A stretch of DNA of 64,000 nt from Symsagittifera roscoffensis (taxonomy: Eukaryota; Xenacoelomorpha; Acoela; Convolutidae). The stretch lies in NCBI RefSeq assembly GCF_963678635.1, contig NC_087063.1, positions 33,292,682 to 33,356,681 of the forward strand. Direction: 5' to 3'. The first letter of the stretch is position 1. Each line of letters begins with the position of its first letter. Below the pieces are notes generated by a model. That model made no database searches, was not told the origin of the DNA, and worked only from the letters and a program-made list of their open reading frames with translations. Positions 9,270 to 19,621 of the stretch are shown one piece after another. A program made the position numbers and the translations under genes.

Positions 9270-10316
9270 CCCGCATCGGAGTTCCATGAATAATAATCGA
9301 TTATAATGGAAAAATGTTGTCTAAAATTTTGTCCTTATAATCCATTATTGTGTTAAATTTAGACCGCGTAATCGATTATATTGTCATTGTAATCGATTCT
9401 TTTCCTGAAAACGCTTTCCATTAAAATCAATTATAATGCATTATAATCCATTTAAAATCCATTATAATGGATCATAATCTATTTAAAATCCGTTATAAGT
9501 GATTATAACGGATTATATTCTATATATTCTTTGCAAAATCATTTGCAAAACTTGCAACATTTCTGCGTTACTCATGGCCTACTCGCAATCGAATAACCCC
9601 CCCCCCCCCTTTGCCCATCATCAGTCCGCATTTGCCCAAACCCCCTCCCCCAGTAAACTAAGTTGGAGGGGGGGGGTAATTGAGGAGTGGTAAACTGTGG
9701 TGGGGGGAGGGTGTGTAAATTATAAACCCCCCCCTCCCCCAAAGTCTACCATAAGGGGGGGGGGGCGCATGCCAATGGCGGTTGTGGTTGGCAGAGAAGT
9801 GTGTGTGTGGGGGGGGGGGGGGGGGTAAACGGGGAGGGGGTGCGGGGGTGTAAAAAGGGAGGAAAACGGTGGGAGGGTGTAAATAGGGAGGAAAACGGGG
9901 GGGGGGGGGGGTAAACAGTGAAGGGATAAACGGGGTATATAAGACCAAACTATAAAGATTTAAAAGTTAAATGCAACATTTTATGAAACCTAAAAACCTA
10001 ATACATAGCAACTGCACTAAGCAGGAAGTGCGATTACTTTGGAAAAAATTGTATATTTTATGACTAATCTCTCGAAAAAATCCATTACAGTCGATTATAA
10101 TTGATTATATTATTTTGCCTCGAAAACAAACATCTACTTTCAAAATACTCGACTATAATCAATTACAATCGATTATATTCGGATTTTATTGATTAGAAAA
10201 GTAGTTTCATTATAATCCATTTTTAATTGATTATAATCGATTACAATCAAAATTTATTGAGACAGACCACAAAAGTTCAATATAATTGATTATTACCAAG
10301 GGAACTCCGGTGCGGG
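9270..10316. mobile_element. TIR element 1: CCCGCA ends, ATTATAAT arrays, G/C-run core
   Basis: Left end CCCGCATCGGAGTTCC (9270-9285) and right end GGAACTCCGGTGCGGG (10301-10316) form a 16-bp imperfect terminal inverted repeat. Inside each end lie arrays of ATTATAAT palindromes (9290-9530 and 10080-10290). The centre (9595-9930) is a strand-switching block of C runs, then G runs with GGGGGTAAAC and GGGTGTAAA motifs. Flanks are AAAAA on the left and AAGC on the right, so a 2-bp AA target duplication is possible. No coding capacity. The family is not one I recognise; two further members are at 18012 and 51296. Confidence 0.72.
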
Positions 10317-12112
10317 AAGCGCTCCAATAAAATGTTCCGGATTAGTCTAGAAGCGCTGATGACCAGTCGTGTTCCTCTCCACCAAAAAAAATCATATCAT
10401 CGCTAAATCATGATGACGCTGATAATAACGGGAAAATATAATAATAATAATTGGAAAAGATTCATTAACAGAGAGAAAAGGCGTGGCCAAATTGCGATTC
10501 AACTGCATAACTCAAAAACTACGATGTTACGTTCCTGGTTCTCGTTGACCTTGGTCTGTGGACCAATGCCGCTGTTGACTTTGTGATTCCAAAAATGTCC
10601 CCCTCCGACTTTGTGGATCGAACAACATCAGCTGTCGACAATCATACTCTTAACCTGTTCGCAGTTTATGCCTTACCTTGGCAAATGTGAACTGTTTCGA
10701 AAACTGATTTAGTCGTTTTTGATTCAAATACTGTTTTAAGTTTCTTTCATGCTTTCTTTATTGGCTGAAGTGAAACTATTTTTCGTAGTTTTTGATGCAA
10801 TTAGAATTTCAGGTTTTTTTTAGTTTCATAAAATATTATTTTAAATACGTATTTTTTGTTTTTACACTAAAACGAAGGTTTTCATTCAAGTACAAACCTC
10901 CGCAAAAGTTTTCAATTGATACCCCGTGAAGTTTTCATATCATATTGAGGGGATCTCTATGAAACTTTTGCATGGACATTGGTCGACCAAAGCTTCTATT
11001 CAACCTTTATAACTTGGGTTAAAACCTCAATCCGCGGTCGACCACCTAAAACCGGAAACAGAGAAAAGCGCTTTCAAACTCTTGATCGCAAAAAATGTAT
11101 TATCATATTTTCTAGATGATAGACGCCATGTCTTCAGAGGATGCTTGCAAATCCAAAAAAAAACATCAAATTGTTCCAATTCATATCAGATATCATAAAC
11201 ATTGTAAAATCAAAATTGGTTGTGTCAATTGCTCAAATAATGAACGCTTCTTCAAGCAATCTGTTTGTTTGAAATGTAAACCAATCAATATGTGGTAATG
11301 AATATGTGGCAATATGTGGCCCTATGTGGCAATGAATACAACTTAACAAAAAATGAATTCATCAAAACTGCTTTAATTCTCGGTTTTTTACTACCATTTC
11401 ACTGCTAGTTCCAAACCAAAAAAATGTATTCCAAAACTAAATTTTAAATGAAGTAAACAAGTTTTTTCCCCATTTGATTCCATCTGCTGTATGTAGTTCT
11501 TATACCTTTGATATTTATAGAAAATTAGGAAGGAAATTATTATTTTCATTCCCTCGAGGTTTTAGGAACCTTCAAGACAGTTTCCGGCAGTCATTCCATC
11601 TTCATTTTTTTCTATCCGCAGCTTTGAAATTGCCGCTTCGATCATATGATTTTGCAATAAATTTCAAAACTTTTGATTGTGTTTTCGACCAATTTAATTC
11701 CAATAAATTCTGCTCCCTGATATTTAAGTTCAACAATTCTATCATTAAATTTCAATTAGAACGTAAAAATTGAACAAGTTGCATTTGGTTTCAACTAGTT
11801 GAGAATAACAATATAAGATAACCGAAAAAGATAAATTAACATCAAGGCTTCTACAACCACAGCAAGTGCTCCGACTTTTAACGCCGACTTTTAAGTTTTA
11901 GAAACTTACATTTTTAACCTTCATGTTTTCTCACACATCACAAAAAGTTTTATTTAAATTATATTAAAGCGTCAAGCACTGTTTTAAGACGACCCAATTC
12001 CTTGATCACTTCAATTTGATTTGGTTTGCCGCTTATGCTTTTTTTTTGCACGAAATACATTGCGCGTTAATTGTCGCAAGTTGGCCCAATAGAAATTTTC
12101 ATGTCTAAAATT
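10317..12112. other. Intergenic, no recognised gene
   Basis: AT-rich sequence without clear homology, apart from the weak ORF at 11116. A small tandem of ATATGTGGCAATG-like units lies at 11287-11335. A degraded fragment of repeat X (about 12045-12110, GCGCGTTAATTGTCGCAAG) directly precedes the full copy at 12113. The open frame at 11474-11773 (99 residues) matches nothing I know. Confidence 0.4.
11116..11298 (+). CDS. Possible small zinc-ribbon exon
   Basis: Sixty codons starting directly after a TTTTCTAG acceptor-like site. The C-terminal half contains two C-x2-C pairs (CVNC and CLKC) 15 residues apart plus several His, an arrangement able to bind a metal ion. The N-terminal half is Lys-rich. 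There is no paralogue in the window, and no downstream exon could be shown. It may equally be a chance frame or the remnant of a transposon gene; I do not recognise it. Confidence 0.25.
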   Translation: MIDAMSSEDACKSKKKHQIVPIHIRYHKHCKIKIGCVNCSNNERFFKQSVCLKCKPINMW

Positions 12113-12643
12113 CAACAAGACTGCTCGTATCTGGGCAAAACCCTGAATGTTTCGACTGCCTTTCAAGGTTTATGCAGCAGTAATAACATTGAAAAATTAA
12201 ATGTAAGAAAAAAAAATGAAATTTTTTTTTTCTAAAATTTGAAATTTTTCATGAAAATCCCCCCACACGCAATACAAAGTACAAAAGGATAAATTTTGCT
12301 CCTTGTAACAAGCCAATTATGGGCAATAAGTTTCTTTTAACCAATTTGGAACGATTTCTAAGACGGTTTAACTCTCCGCTTACGCGTTAATAGCGCGAAA
12401 TACATCGCGCGTTAATTGTCCCAAATTGGCCAAAATGACAATCTTTAAACCCCCATAATTTTACGAAAAATGATCACAGGTAAAATATCTTTTCAAATTT
12501 GAGCTCAAGACAACAATACCTTTTGAATGATATAAAGAGATTCCGTCAAAAATGGCTAGTTAAAAAGTCGAAATTTGTCTGAAGAAAAAAAAACCCACCC
12601 CGAGCACAAATATTCCGTTACTTTTGTATCGAAAATCGGAACG
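12113..12643 (-). repeat. Repeat X, copy 4
   Basis: Starts CAACAAGACTGCTCGTATC and ends with the CGTTACTTTTGTATCGAAAATCGGAAC region in slightly decayed form. Central GCGCGAAATACATCGCGCG palindrome is kept. The open frame at 12575 inside it is a by-product of the repeat. Confidence 0.9.
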
Positions 12644-14295
12644 AAAATCGGCTGTCAAAAAATACTGACCAAAAAAATTTGTCTGAAAACTAACGTCCGC
12701 AGCAAAACATTGTGGAACAAAATTCAAGAATTGAAAATTGACAATGAAATAATTTTGATTCTATAATCCAGGCGATTTTTTTTTCAAATGCGTTTGTTGA
12801 AACTGGAAACTAAATTAAAATTAAATTAAGATGGGTAGACATTGAAGTTAAAACTCAGAAGTAAAATTTATTAAAATTAACATTCAATTTGAAGCAGATA
12901 AGTAGTAGCTGATATTGCATCGAGGCATTTTGTGTAGAGATTAACAACAACCTTTTTTTATTGCGAGCAATTCTGCGACACAAAACAAGATGCTCAGTGT
13001 CGAGATGTGAACGAATTTCGAGATGAAATATCAACTGTTGCTTATCCGGATCAGAACATATATGAAAAATGCGAACAAAACACGCAAATTCGAAACAAAG
13101 AATGAGCCAATACATAGTTCTCACTTTCTATTTCGTTTCGTTTGATCGTTCAAATGAAGTACCGTGTTTTATTTTTTAAATTAAGTACGGAAACAAATTG
13201 GAAACTTGCGTTATATGCTGAAATTTACAATCAGTAACTTTTAAGTTCAAGGCAAAATTGTTTAATCATTAATTTTCTAAATTTTTAATTATGTTAACCT
13301 TGTTTCCCTAAGAATCATTTATGCATTTAGCTTCATTAGATAGTTTATTAGACCATAACTTATATCCCGAAGTGTCATTTATGCCTTTTACTTCATAAGA
13401 TACAATTCTAAACTAGTCGGCCAAATTAAACGCAAACTTTGGGTTTGAAACTGTTAGATGTCTGTTTTCAATGATGATTTTAGACAATCTTTGCTTTGAT
13501 CTTTGACCAAGAGCAATTAATCACAGCAAGTTTTCATTGAATTTAAAAAATTTTTCAAGGATTTCCCAGTTTATACTGCGTCTGAAAAAGCCAGTTTTCA
13601 GTATCTCAACTTTTTTGCATCAGATAATTCTTTCTTGAATGAGCAGAAAAAACTGTTGATGCGATGCGAAAAATTCTCAGCGAAAAATTGGAATTATTGT
13701 GTTAGAATTTTGCCAAATTCAGCAATTTATTACAATTTCTCTTAGGTTATTTAACTTGGTGAGGTCTAGCAAGTCCTGAAAAGAGTTTTGTTAATATCAT
13801 AGAGAATAGCTCTGATTATTTGCTTTTGGTCTATTAAACAATTTTGTTCAGTTCGAAGAACACGATGTCCAAAACCATCCCACAAAACAAGCATGATACT
13901 GAGAAATAATTTTAGTTCCTATGACTTGCAGCAGTGTTATCAATAGACCTTAGCAGATTTGTCTACTGAAGGTCCGGTTTTATTATTTATCACATTCCAG
14001 ACTGAGCCATTTTTTTTTTTAGCGAAATTCGGTTTTCGGCTCTAGGCAGTTTTGCGTGTAAAACTTTTCTCGTGGTACTACTATTGCAGCCAAAACACAT
14101 CAAACAGCCAAAATCAAACGCGCAATCAAGTTGTTACTCTCAAAAATGCCTAGTGTTAAGGAAAACTTAAGACAACAATTTGCTGGGATTTTACCAAAGT
14201 TTTTGATTGACCGAATGCAAATGATCTGAAATACCCTCTCTGAAAGTTTCCATTTTTCATTTGAATCGCTACCCAGTTTTTAAGTCTGAAAATGC
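12644..14295. other. Intergenic, no recognised gene
   Basis: AT-rich sequence without clear coding content. Two diverged ~65 bp direct repeats (about 13303 and 13370, sharing TCATTTATGC and ACTTCATAAGATA-like strings) lie in the middle. The minus-strand frame at 12855-13124 is Cys/Leu/Ile rich but has no recognisable domain. Confidence 0.4.
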
Positions 14296-14667
14296 GAACC
14301 CCTGCCAACCCAAAGGGTCCCCCCTTTAGTACTTTTTAAGAAATCCATTTTTGGCCGACCGACTCTAAAATTTTTCTAAAGGCGCCTTCGGCGCCAATAT
14401 ATACTAATTTTGAGGGGGACCGCGCGCCAAAAAAAAACGCATTTTTTTGTCAAAATTTTCCAAAAAGTGCCCAAAAACGGCTTTTTTGACCTGTCTTTTC
14501 AAAAATTGCCTGCGGCGCAGAAAATTTGGCCAAAACAGGGTCTTTTTACTGCTTTGGGAGAGCTCGGAAAATCAATCTGATCGACCTAAAAAAAAAAGTC
14601 GTCAAAATTTTCGAAAATTTTTTGAAAATCCGCCTCCCCCCTCGAGAAAATCCTAGATCCGCCCCTG
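14296..14667 (+). mobile_element. hAT-type MITE, 5'-truncated
   Basis: Matches the complete MITE at 54396-54789 from the CGAACCCC..CCAAAGGGTCCCC segment to the right terminus CTAGATCCGCCCCTG, but lacks the left CAG end. Contains the GGCGCCTTCGGCGCC hairpin and the CGGCGCAGAAAA segment of the family. No target duplication because one end is missing. Confidence 0.8.
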
Positions 14668-15015
14668 ACTCACACTTATCAATAACTCACACTAATCACT
14701 CATACTCATCAATAACTTTTTCGTTTATATTTTCTAATATTTCATGATTAATTTTTACTACGTTCATTCAAAAAAGTATTCAATCACATAAAATAACCAT
14801 CCTAAAGATTATGAAAATTGGCATTCTCACAAATGATTTGAGATTCTTCATGCTTTTTGAAACTGCGACGTTAGAAAAATTAAAATAAAACATTAAAAAG
14901 CGAGAATTTTTCTATCCAGAAACAAATCTTAATTTATTGCAAATCGGGCTCGTCAATGTATAAACAACAGAACAATTTTTGTGGAGATACACTATAATAT
15001 TCTTATATGATTGAT

Positions 15016-15351
15016 CAGGGGCGGATCTAGGATTTTCTCGAGGGGGGGGCGGATTTTCGAAAAATTATCCAAAATTTTGCCGACATTTTTTTTTTCAGTC
15101 AAAAAAGCCGTTTTTGGGCACTTTTTGAAAAATTTTGACAAAAAAAATGTGTTTTTTTTTAGGCGCGCGCTCCCCCTCAAAGTTAGTATATATTGGCGCC
15201 GAAGGCTCCTTTAGAAAAATGTTAGGGTCGGTCCGCCAAAAATGGATTTCTGAAAAAGTATCAAAGGGGGGACCCTTTGGGTCGGCAGGGGGTCGAATCC
15301 CTGAGAGGAGGGCGTCCGCCCCCCCGCCCCCCCCCCCTAAATCCGCCCCTG
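15016..15351 (-). mobile_element. hAT-type MITE, complete, with 8-bp target duplication
   Basis: Terminal inverted repeats CAGGGGCGGATCTAGGATTT at the left and AAATCCGCCCCTG at the right. The element is flanked by the 8-bp direct repeat TGATTGAT (15008-15015 and 15352-15359), diagnostic of hAT transposition. It is 336 bp with no transposase, so it needs an hAT transposase from elsewhere. Long G and C runs sit next to the ends. Confidence 0.92.
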
Positions 15352-15777
15352 TGATTGATTATTATTCATGAAAACCCAGACCCAAAACAAACTATAAGTG
15401 ATTCAAATCACAAATTGAAACTTCCATAGAGTAGCTTAGATCATATGCAGTCGGAGCGATCTAAAATTTTTACTAAATTTCTGAGCAAGTTTGGTTCAAA
15501 ATGATTCTTGCAATTGGGCTATCAGAGAATAAAAACCTAAATTTGCGTTTGTTTTGTCCACTAGTCGAGTCAGAGCTCGTTGTCACATACTACCAGTACC
15601 TTAGTAGGAGTTCTAACTATCGATCTGGCGTTCTGACAGCGGACACCTTACCAAATTCCTCCTAATTTGCGTTTGATTTTATCCACTATTGTAGATCTCA
15701 ATTTCCAACTAAAGTTGTCTTATACATTTCGAAGAAAAAGTTTACATTACCCAGAAGAATTGGTTTACGATCAAAAA

Positions 15778-15987
15778 ATGAGCTCTGCAGTTTTTTTTGC
15801 CGTTTTGTTTGGAGTCACAGCTGCGACTTGTTTAATGCTTGAGATATCAGCGCAGGCGGCATCGGATGATACCTACAGGGGCTCTGATGAGGACTTGCAC
15901 AAGCGGAGGCAGGGCAAATTCACGCCAAAATTGCAAAACAGAAAAATCTTTAATAGTTTTTGTTGTATGACTCCTTGGTTTTTCTAA
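15778..15987 (+). CDS. Candidate small secreted peptide precursor
   Basis: From the ATG at 15778 the frame encodes a typical signal peptide (AVFFAVLFGVTAATCLML, likely cut after AQA), then an acidic spacer (SDDTYRGSDEDL) and a HKRRQGKF basic site of the kind cut by prohormone convertases. The unspliced frame ends at TAA 15987. A better model uses a GTATGA donor at 15965 and the polypyrimidine acceptor TTTTATTTTTAG at 16025-16036, a 72-base intron; the second exon would add a few residues and run straight into AATAAA signals at about 16049. The total product would be about 70 residues. The family is not recognised. Confidence 0.4.
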   Translation: MSSAVFFAVLFGVTAATCLMLEISAQAASDDTYRGSDEDLHKRRQGKFTPKLQNRKIFNSFCCMTPWFF

Positions 15988-16217
15988 AATATTTTTGTTG
16001 AATGTGGCTTCTCGTTTTGTTTCCTTTTATTTTTAGTAAGAATTATGGAAATAAAATAAATATATTAGAATTTTAAAATCTTATAGGATAAAAAAAATCA
16101 ATATAGGCACAGTTTTTGGTGACACTGATTGAAATATTATATAAACGACACTAAAAGGCTCACGAAATTGTTGTAATTTAGTTAAATAAGATATGTGCGC
16201 GTGAATTTGACAGAATA

Positions 16218-16355
16218 ATGAGGAATTACGGGGCCATGATGGGCTACAAAAGAGATTCAGAGGAGTACCCAGTGGAAGTTGAAGACAACGAGGCAGGGGA
16301 AGACGTGGAAGACGAAGATAAGAAGACAGGAGGGCTGTCTAGTTTGGACGAGTGA
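16218..16355 (+). CDS. Short acidic ORF, possible further exon of the secreted peptide
   Basis: Forty-five codons beginning MRNYGAMMGYKR, followed by an acidic stretch (EVEDNEAGEDVEDEDKK) and a TGA stop. It is preceded by a TTTGACAG acceptor-like site at 16204-16211. The KR dibasic site and acidic spacer resemble neuropeptide precursors, and it lies on the same strand 230 bases after the signal-peptide ORF. I found no canonical donor that joins the two in frame, so the link is only a suggestion. Confidence 0.3.
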   Translation: MRNYGAMMGYKRDSEEYPVEVEDNEAGEDVEDEDKKTGGLSSLDE

Positions 16356-16669
16356 ATAGTTCAGTGATTTTCTTTCCCTCATTAGCACACACTTTTATTT
16401 AACTCCAATAACATTTGGATGGACAAAATGTTTTTATAGCAATCTTTGTTGACTGCAAATTTGAAAATTTAAAACCTTTTTGTTTCAACCGAAAGATTTA
16501 AAATGAATCATGGGTCGTTTCATTAAAAAAATTAAAATGAAACCTCCACAAAAAAGTGGACCGAAACAACAATTTTTTAAGCCAAAGACAATTCCTAATT
16601 TAAACTTTAGCGCAAATTGCGCTCGTCAAAGTGTAAAAAGTTTTCTTATATATTTAATTTTTTTTTCAT

Positions 16670-17110
16670 GGTACTCCAGTGCGGGATAGCCTGTAAGTGG
16701 TTTACGGAAGCAAGAATTGAAAAAAAAACGAAACATAGAATACCCGGGTTGACCAAAATGTGCAACCATACGTCGCACCATGCATGGTTCCATGGAAGCC
16801 ATGAAAAATTGCCGACGTATTTTTATGTTAAAATAACACATTTTCCATGCATGACGCGACGTATGATTCCACATTTTTTAAAGTATGGGGACTTCAAATT
16901 AAACAATATTGATACTTTTACTAGGGATGTTGATAATTTACATGTCACCATGGAAGCTTGCAATGTATGGTTACTATGGTATCATGCATGGCGCGACGTA
17001 TAGTTACTATGGTACCATGCATGGCGCGACGTATGGATACCATGGAAACATATATGATGGCGCTACATATGATTAACAAAGAACCATATTTGGCGCGACA
17101 TAGAAACTGA
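16670..17110. repeat. GCATGGCGCGACGTATG minisatellite
   Basis: Imperfect ~33 bp units around ACCATGCATGGCGCGACGTA are tandem at 16970-17060. Isolated and opposite-facing copies (CGTCGCACCATGCATGG at 16770; CATGCATGACGCGACGTATG at 16844) extend the block on both sides. The open frames over it on both strands are a consequence of the repeat. A GGTACTCCAGTGCGGG string at 16673 resembles a right end of the CCCGCA TIR family. Confidence 0.65.
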
Positions 17111-17440
17111 ATTATCAAATAAATGCAATATTCTCGTGGGCATCCAAAAAGTGCTCTGAACGGCCTCAAAGACGTTGGTAGTAAAAAATCTTTTTCCGCC
17201 GTTCAGAGCAAAATTTTGGTTCCCAAGCAAAGCACATTATTATCCGATGTAGAAAATTTTACCTGATAACGCCGGAAAACATACCTGGTGATGGCTGACT
17301 AACTTTCACAAAACTGTCTAAAACAAAACAAGCATTTCAGAAAACTGAAAGATTATCAACACATAAAATAAAATAATTATATGTACATTATTGAAGAAAT
17401 AAAATGTACCTGTATGGTCGAGCTCTTTTCGAATAAAAGA
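17111..17440. other. Intergenic, nothing recognised
   Basis: AT-rich sequence between the minisatellite and the ATTATAAT/G-run block. No supported gene or signal. Confidence 0.4.
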
Positions 17441-17857
17441 AATCAATTTAATTCATTATAATAGATTCTAATGGATTATGCATCATAATGGATTATAATG
17501 GATCATATTTGCTTATAATGAACGTATGTCGTATGTTAGTATAATGGACGTATGTCGTATAATGGCGTATGTTAGATTTTTTATGATAAAGAGCCTTGAA
17601 AGTAAATATTCAGAACTTGAACCTTGTAATTGCTAAACTGTGTTTTACACTTAGCTTCAGCAAAAAAGTTGTATCGTTTTCTACTTGTTTTTTTTGTTTT
17701 TTTTTACTTGTCTCCCCTTCCCCCTCAATAATAAATTTAATTAAATTTATTAATACTACACCTACTCCCCCCACTCACACACAACTTCATCCCCCTACAG
17801 AACTTTACGCCCCCAAGAATTACGGAGGTTGTCAAGTGGTTGTGGGAGGGGAGAGGG

Positions 17858-17892
<35 letters not shown>

Positions 17893-18011
17893 TAGGTATG
17901 GAGGCAGGGTAGGTGAGAGTAAGTCGGGGATGGCGTAGGCGGACGTGGGATAGGTGGGGGTTGGTAAGGTGGGGGTGGGCAAAAGGAGGAGGTGGGGGAT
18001 AGGTGGAGGTA
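17441..18011. repeat. ATTATAAT array plus strand-switching C/G-run block and (GT)n
   Basis: ATTATAATAGA-type units at 17450-17520 are followed by a C-rich block (17700-17815) that switches to a G-rich block (17820-18010) containing a (GT)n microsatellite at 17862-17891. The same order of parts is seen inside the CCCGCA TIR elements, but no left end was found; it may be a truncated member joined to the element at 18012. Confidence 0.6.
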
Positions 18012-18826
18012 CCCGCAATGAAGTTCTATGGTTCAAAATTGATTATGGGTTTTCATGGTCTGTCTCCACAAAACTCTAAACTAATCGATTATAAGGGATT
18101 AATAATTGCTTATAAACCTAAACATATGCAGTATAATTTCAAAACTTGAACGCAGCAATCGTTAAAAAGAGACTCACATTTGGCTCGTAAATTTTGTTTT
18201 CCTTTTTTTGTTTTTTTAACAATTTTTTGCTCAATATTTTCTTTTTGGGTTATTGCCGCCCCTCGCTCATTTTCCCCCCACAAACGCCTACCAATCTTAC
18301 TTCCTACTCTTGCCACGCATATTGCTCCCTTTTTACACGTTTAACTCAACCCCTATCTCGCCACCTATTCCATATACCCAAACGTCCAACCCTCAAGCCC
18401 CCCACTCCAAACCACCAACCCTGGTTGGGGGAGCTTGATTAGAGTTCCGGATGGCAGGGGGTAAGCTGGGGGAGGGAGGTTAACTGGTGGGGTGTTTTGA
18501 AGGGGTAAACATGAAAAAAGAAAAAGAATGGTGAGGTGATTAAGCAAGCGTTATAATGATGAGTAGTTTTAGAACTCGAAAATGCCGTAATTACGGTAGA
18601 AAATGTTGCCAATTTTATAAATAATTTGAAAAAGTAAAAATTTTGTACAGATTATAATCTATTATAACTCATAATAATGGATTTAATAGATTAATTTTTG
18701 AAAAAAATGGATTATAATCGACTGCGTGTTCAAAAAGTGTAAATATAATAGATTATAATGGCAACATTTTTACCACGAAATTAAATCGATTTTAATCGAA
18801 TTTTATCTTTGGAACTTCACTGCGGG
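18012..18826. mobile_element. TIR element 2: CCCGCA ends, ATTATAAT arrays, G/C-run core
   Basis: Left end CCCGCAATGAAGTTC (18012-18026) pairs with right end GAACTTCACTGCGGG (ending 18826). The core at 18250-18500 goes from C runs to G runs and contains GAAGGGGTAAAC. ATTATAAT-type units lie at about 18075-18115 and 18645-18795. Flanks (TA on the left, AA on the right) do not give a clear target duplication. Same architecture as the elements at 9270 and 51296. Confidence 0.62.
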
Positions 18827-19621
18827 AAAGTTGATGGGAAAGGGAACAATAATTCGATTTTTGCAAACGCTTTCATCTTTGTATTGGAAGAAGCAAAATC
18901 GAACCCTAAAGACCACAACCGGAATGAGCACATTGGCTGATGGGACATTCTGAAACCATAAAATAACTAGGAGCTTGTAGTCGTTCGGTTCGCTGGAATG
19001 GAAAAAATCGATTTTCGGAACTATTCGAATTCCGTGAGCACTGGTAGAAACAAATTTGATGCTTATGGACCTCTTGTCGCTAAAACAATCTCATAAAGAC
19101 AATGAATTCAACATTTTATATGATATAATTGGGGCTACTTATTACAAAAACATATGAACAGAAGTTCTAAGAAAATGGATTGGGTTGTTTCAGCAAAATC
19201 CTACCCTTCCCTAAAAAAAATTATCAGCTTGTAATTTAATTTTAAAAAATATACTAATTACCTTTCCTGAAAATGTTCTAGGAAAACTTGTATGCCAGAG
19301 TTATTTGTAAGAATGCTTTGCACAACGCATTCTTAGGCGCTTTAATAAAACGCGCGCATTTATTATCGCGATTTGACCAAATTGACATTTTTCGAAACTT
19401 AATATTTGAAAAAAAAAGGATCGCATGCATACCATCCCTTCATGTTTAATACTCAATTTTTCAATATTTTAAGCTGATTCTTAAAATTGGTCATATATTG
19501 AAATTTTAAACAATCAATCCGATCACAATACTATTTGGAATAGTAACTGTTTTATATGATTCTAACAAATCATCTAAATAGCTTACATGAGTATCAATCA
19601 GTTATATAAATCTGATGAAGC
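18827..19621. other. Intergenic, no recognised gene
   Basis: Only a weak remnant of repeat X (about 19330-19400, with CGCGCGCATTTATTATCGCG and GACCAAATTGACATTTTT) stands out. No ORF worth calling. Confidence 0.4.

Noticed and set aside
9658-9948. Pro-rich ORF (minus strand)
   Set aside because: Composed of G/C runs in the core of a TIR element; the same type of frame appears in each such core (17737-18036, 51768-51995).
12575-12766. ORF starting MSEEKK, also seen at 50933
   Set aside because: Both begin inside repeat X and share only the repeat part; their ends are unrelated.
16617-17003. 128-codon ORF with CMTRRMIPHF / ACNVWLLWYHAWRDV repeats
   Set aside because: Overlies the GCATGGCGCGACGTATG minisatellite and has open frames on both strands.
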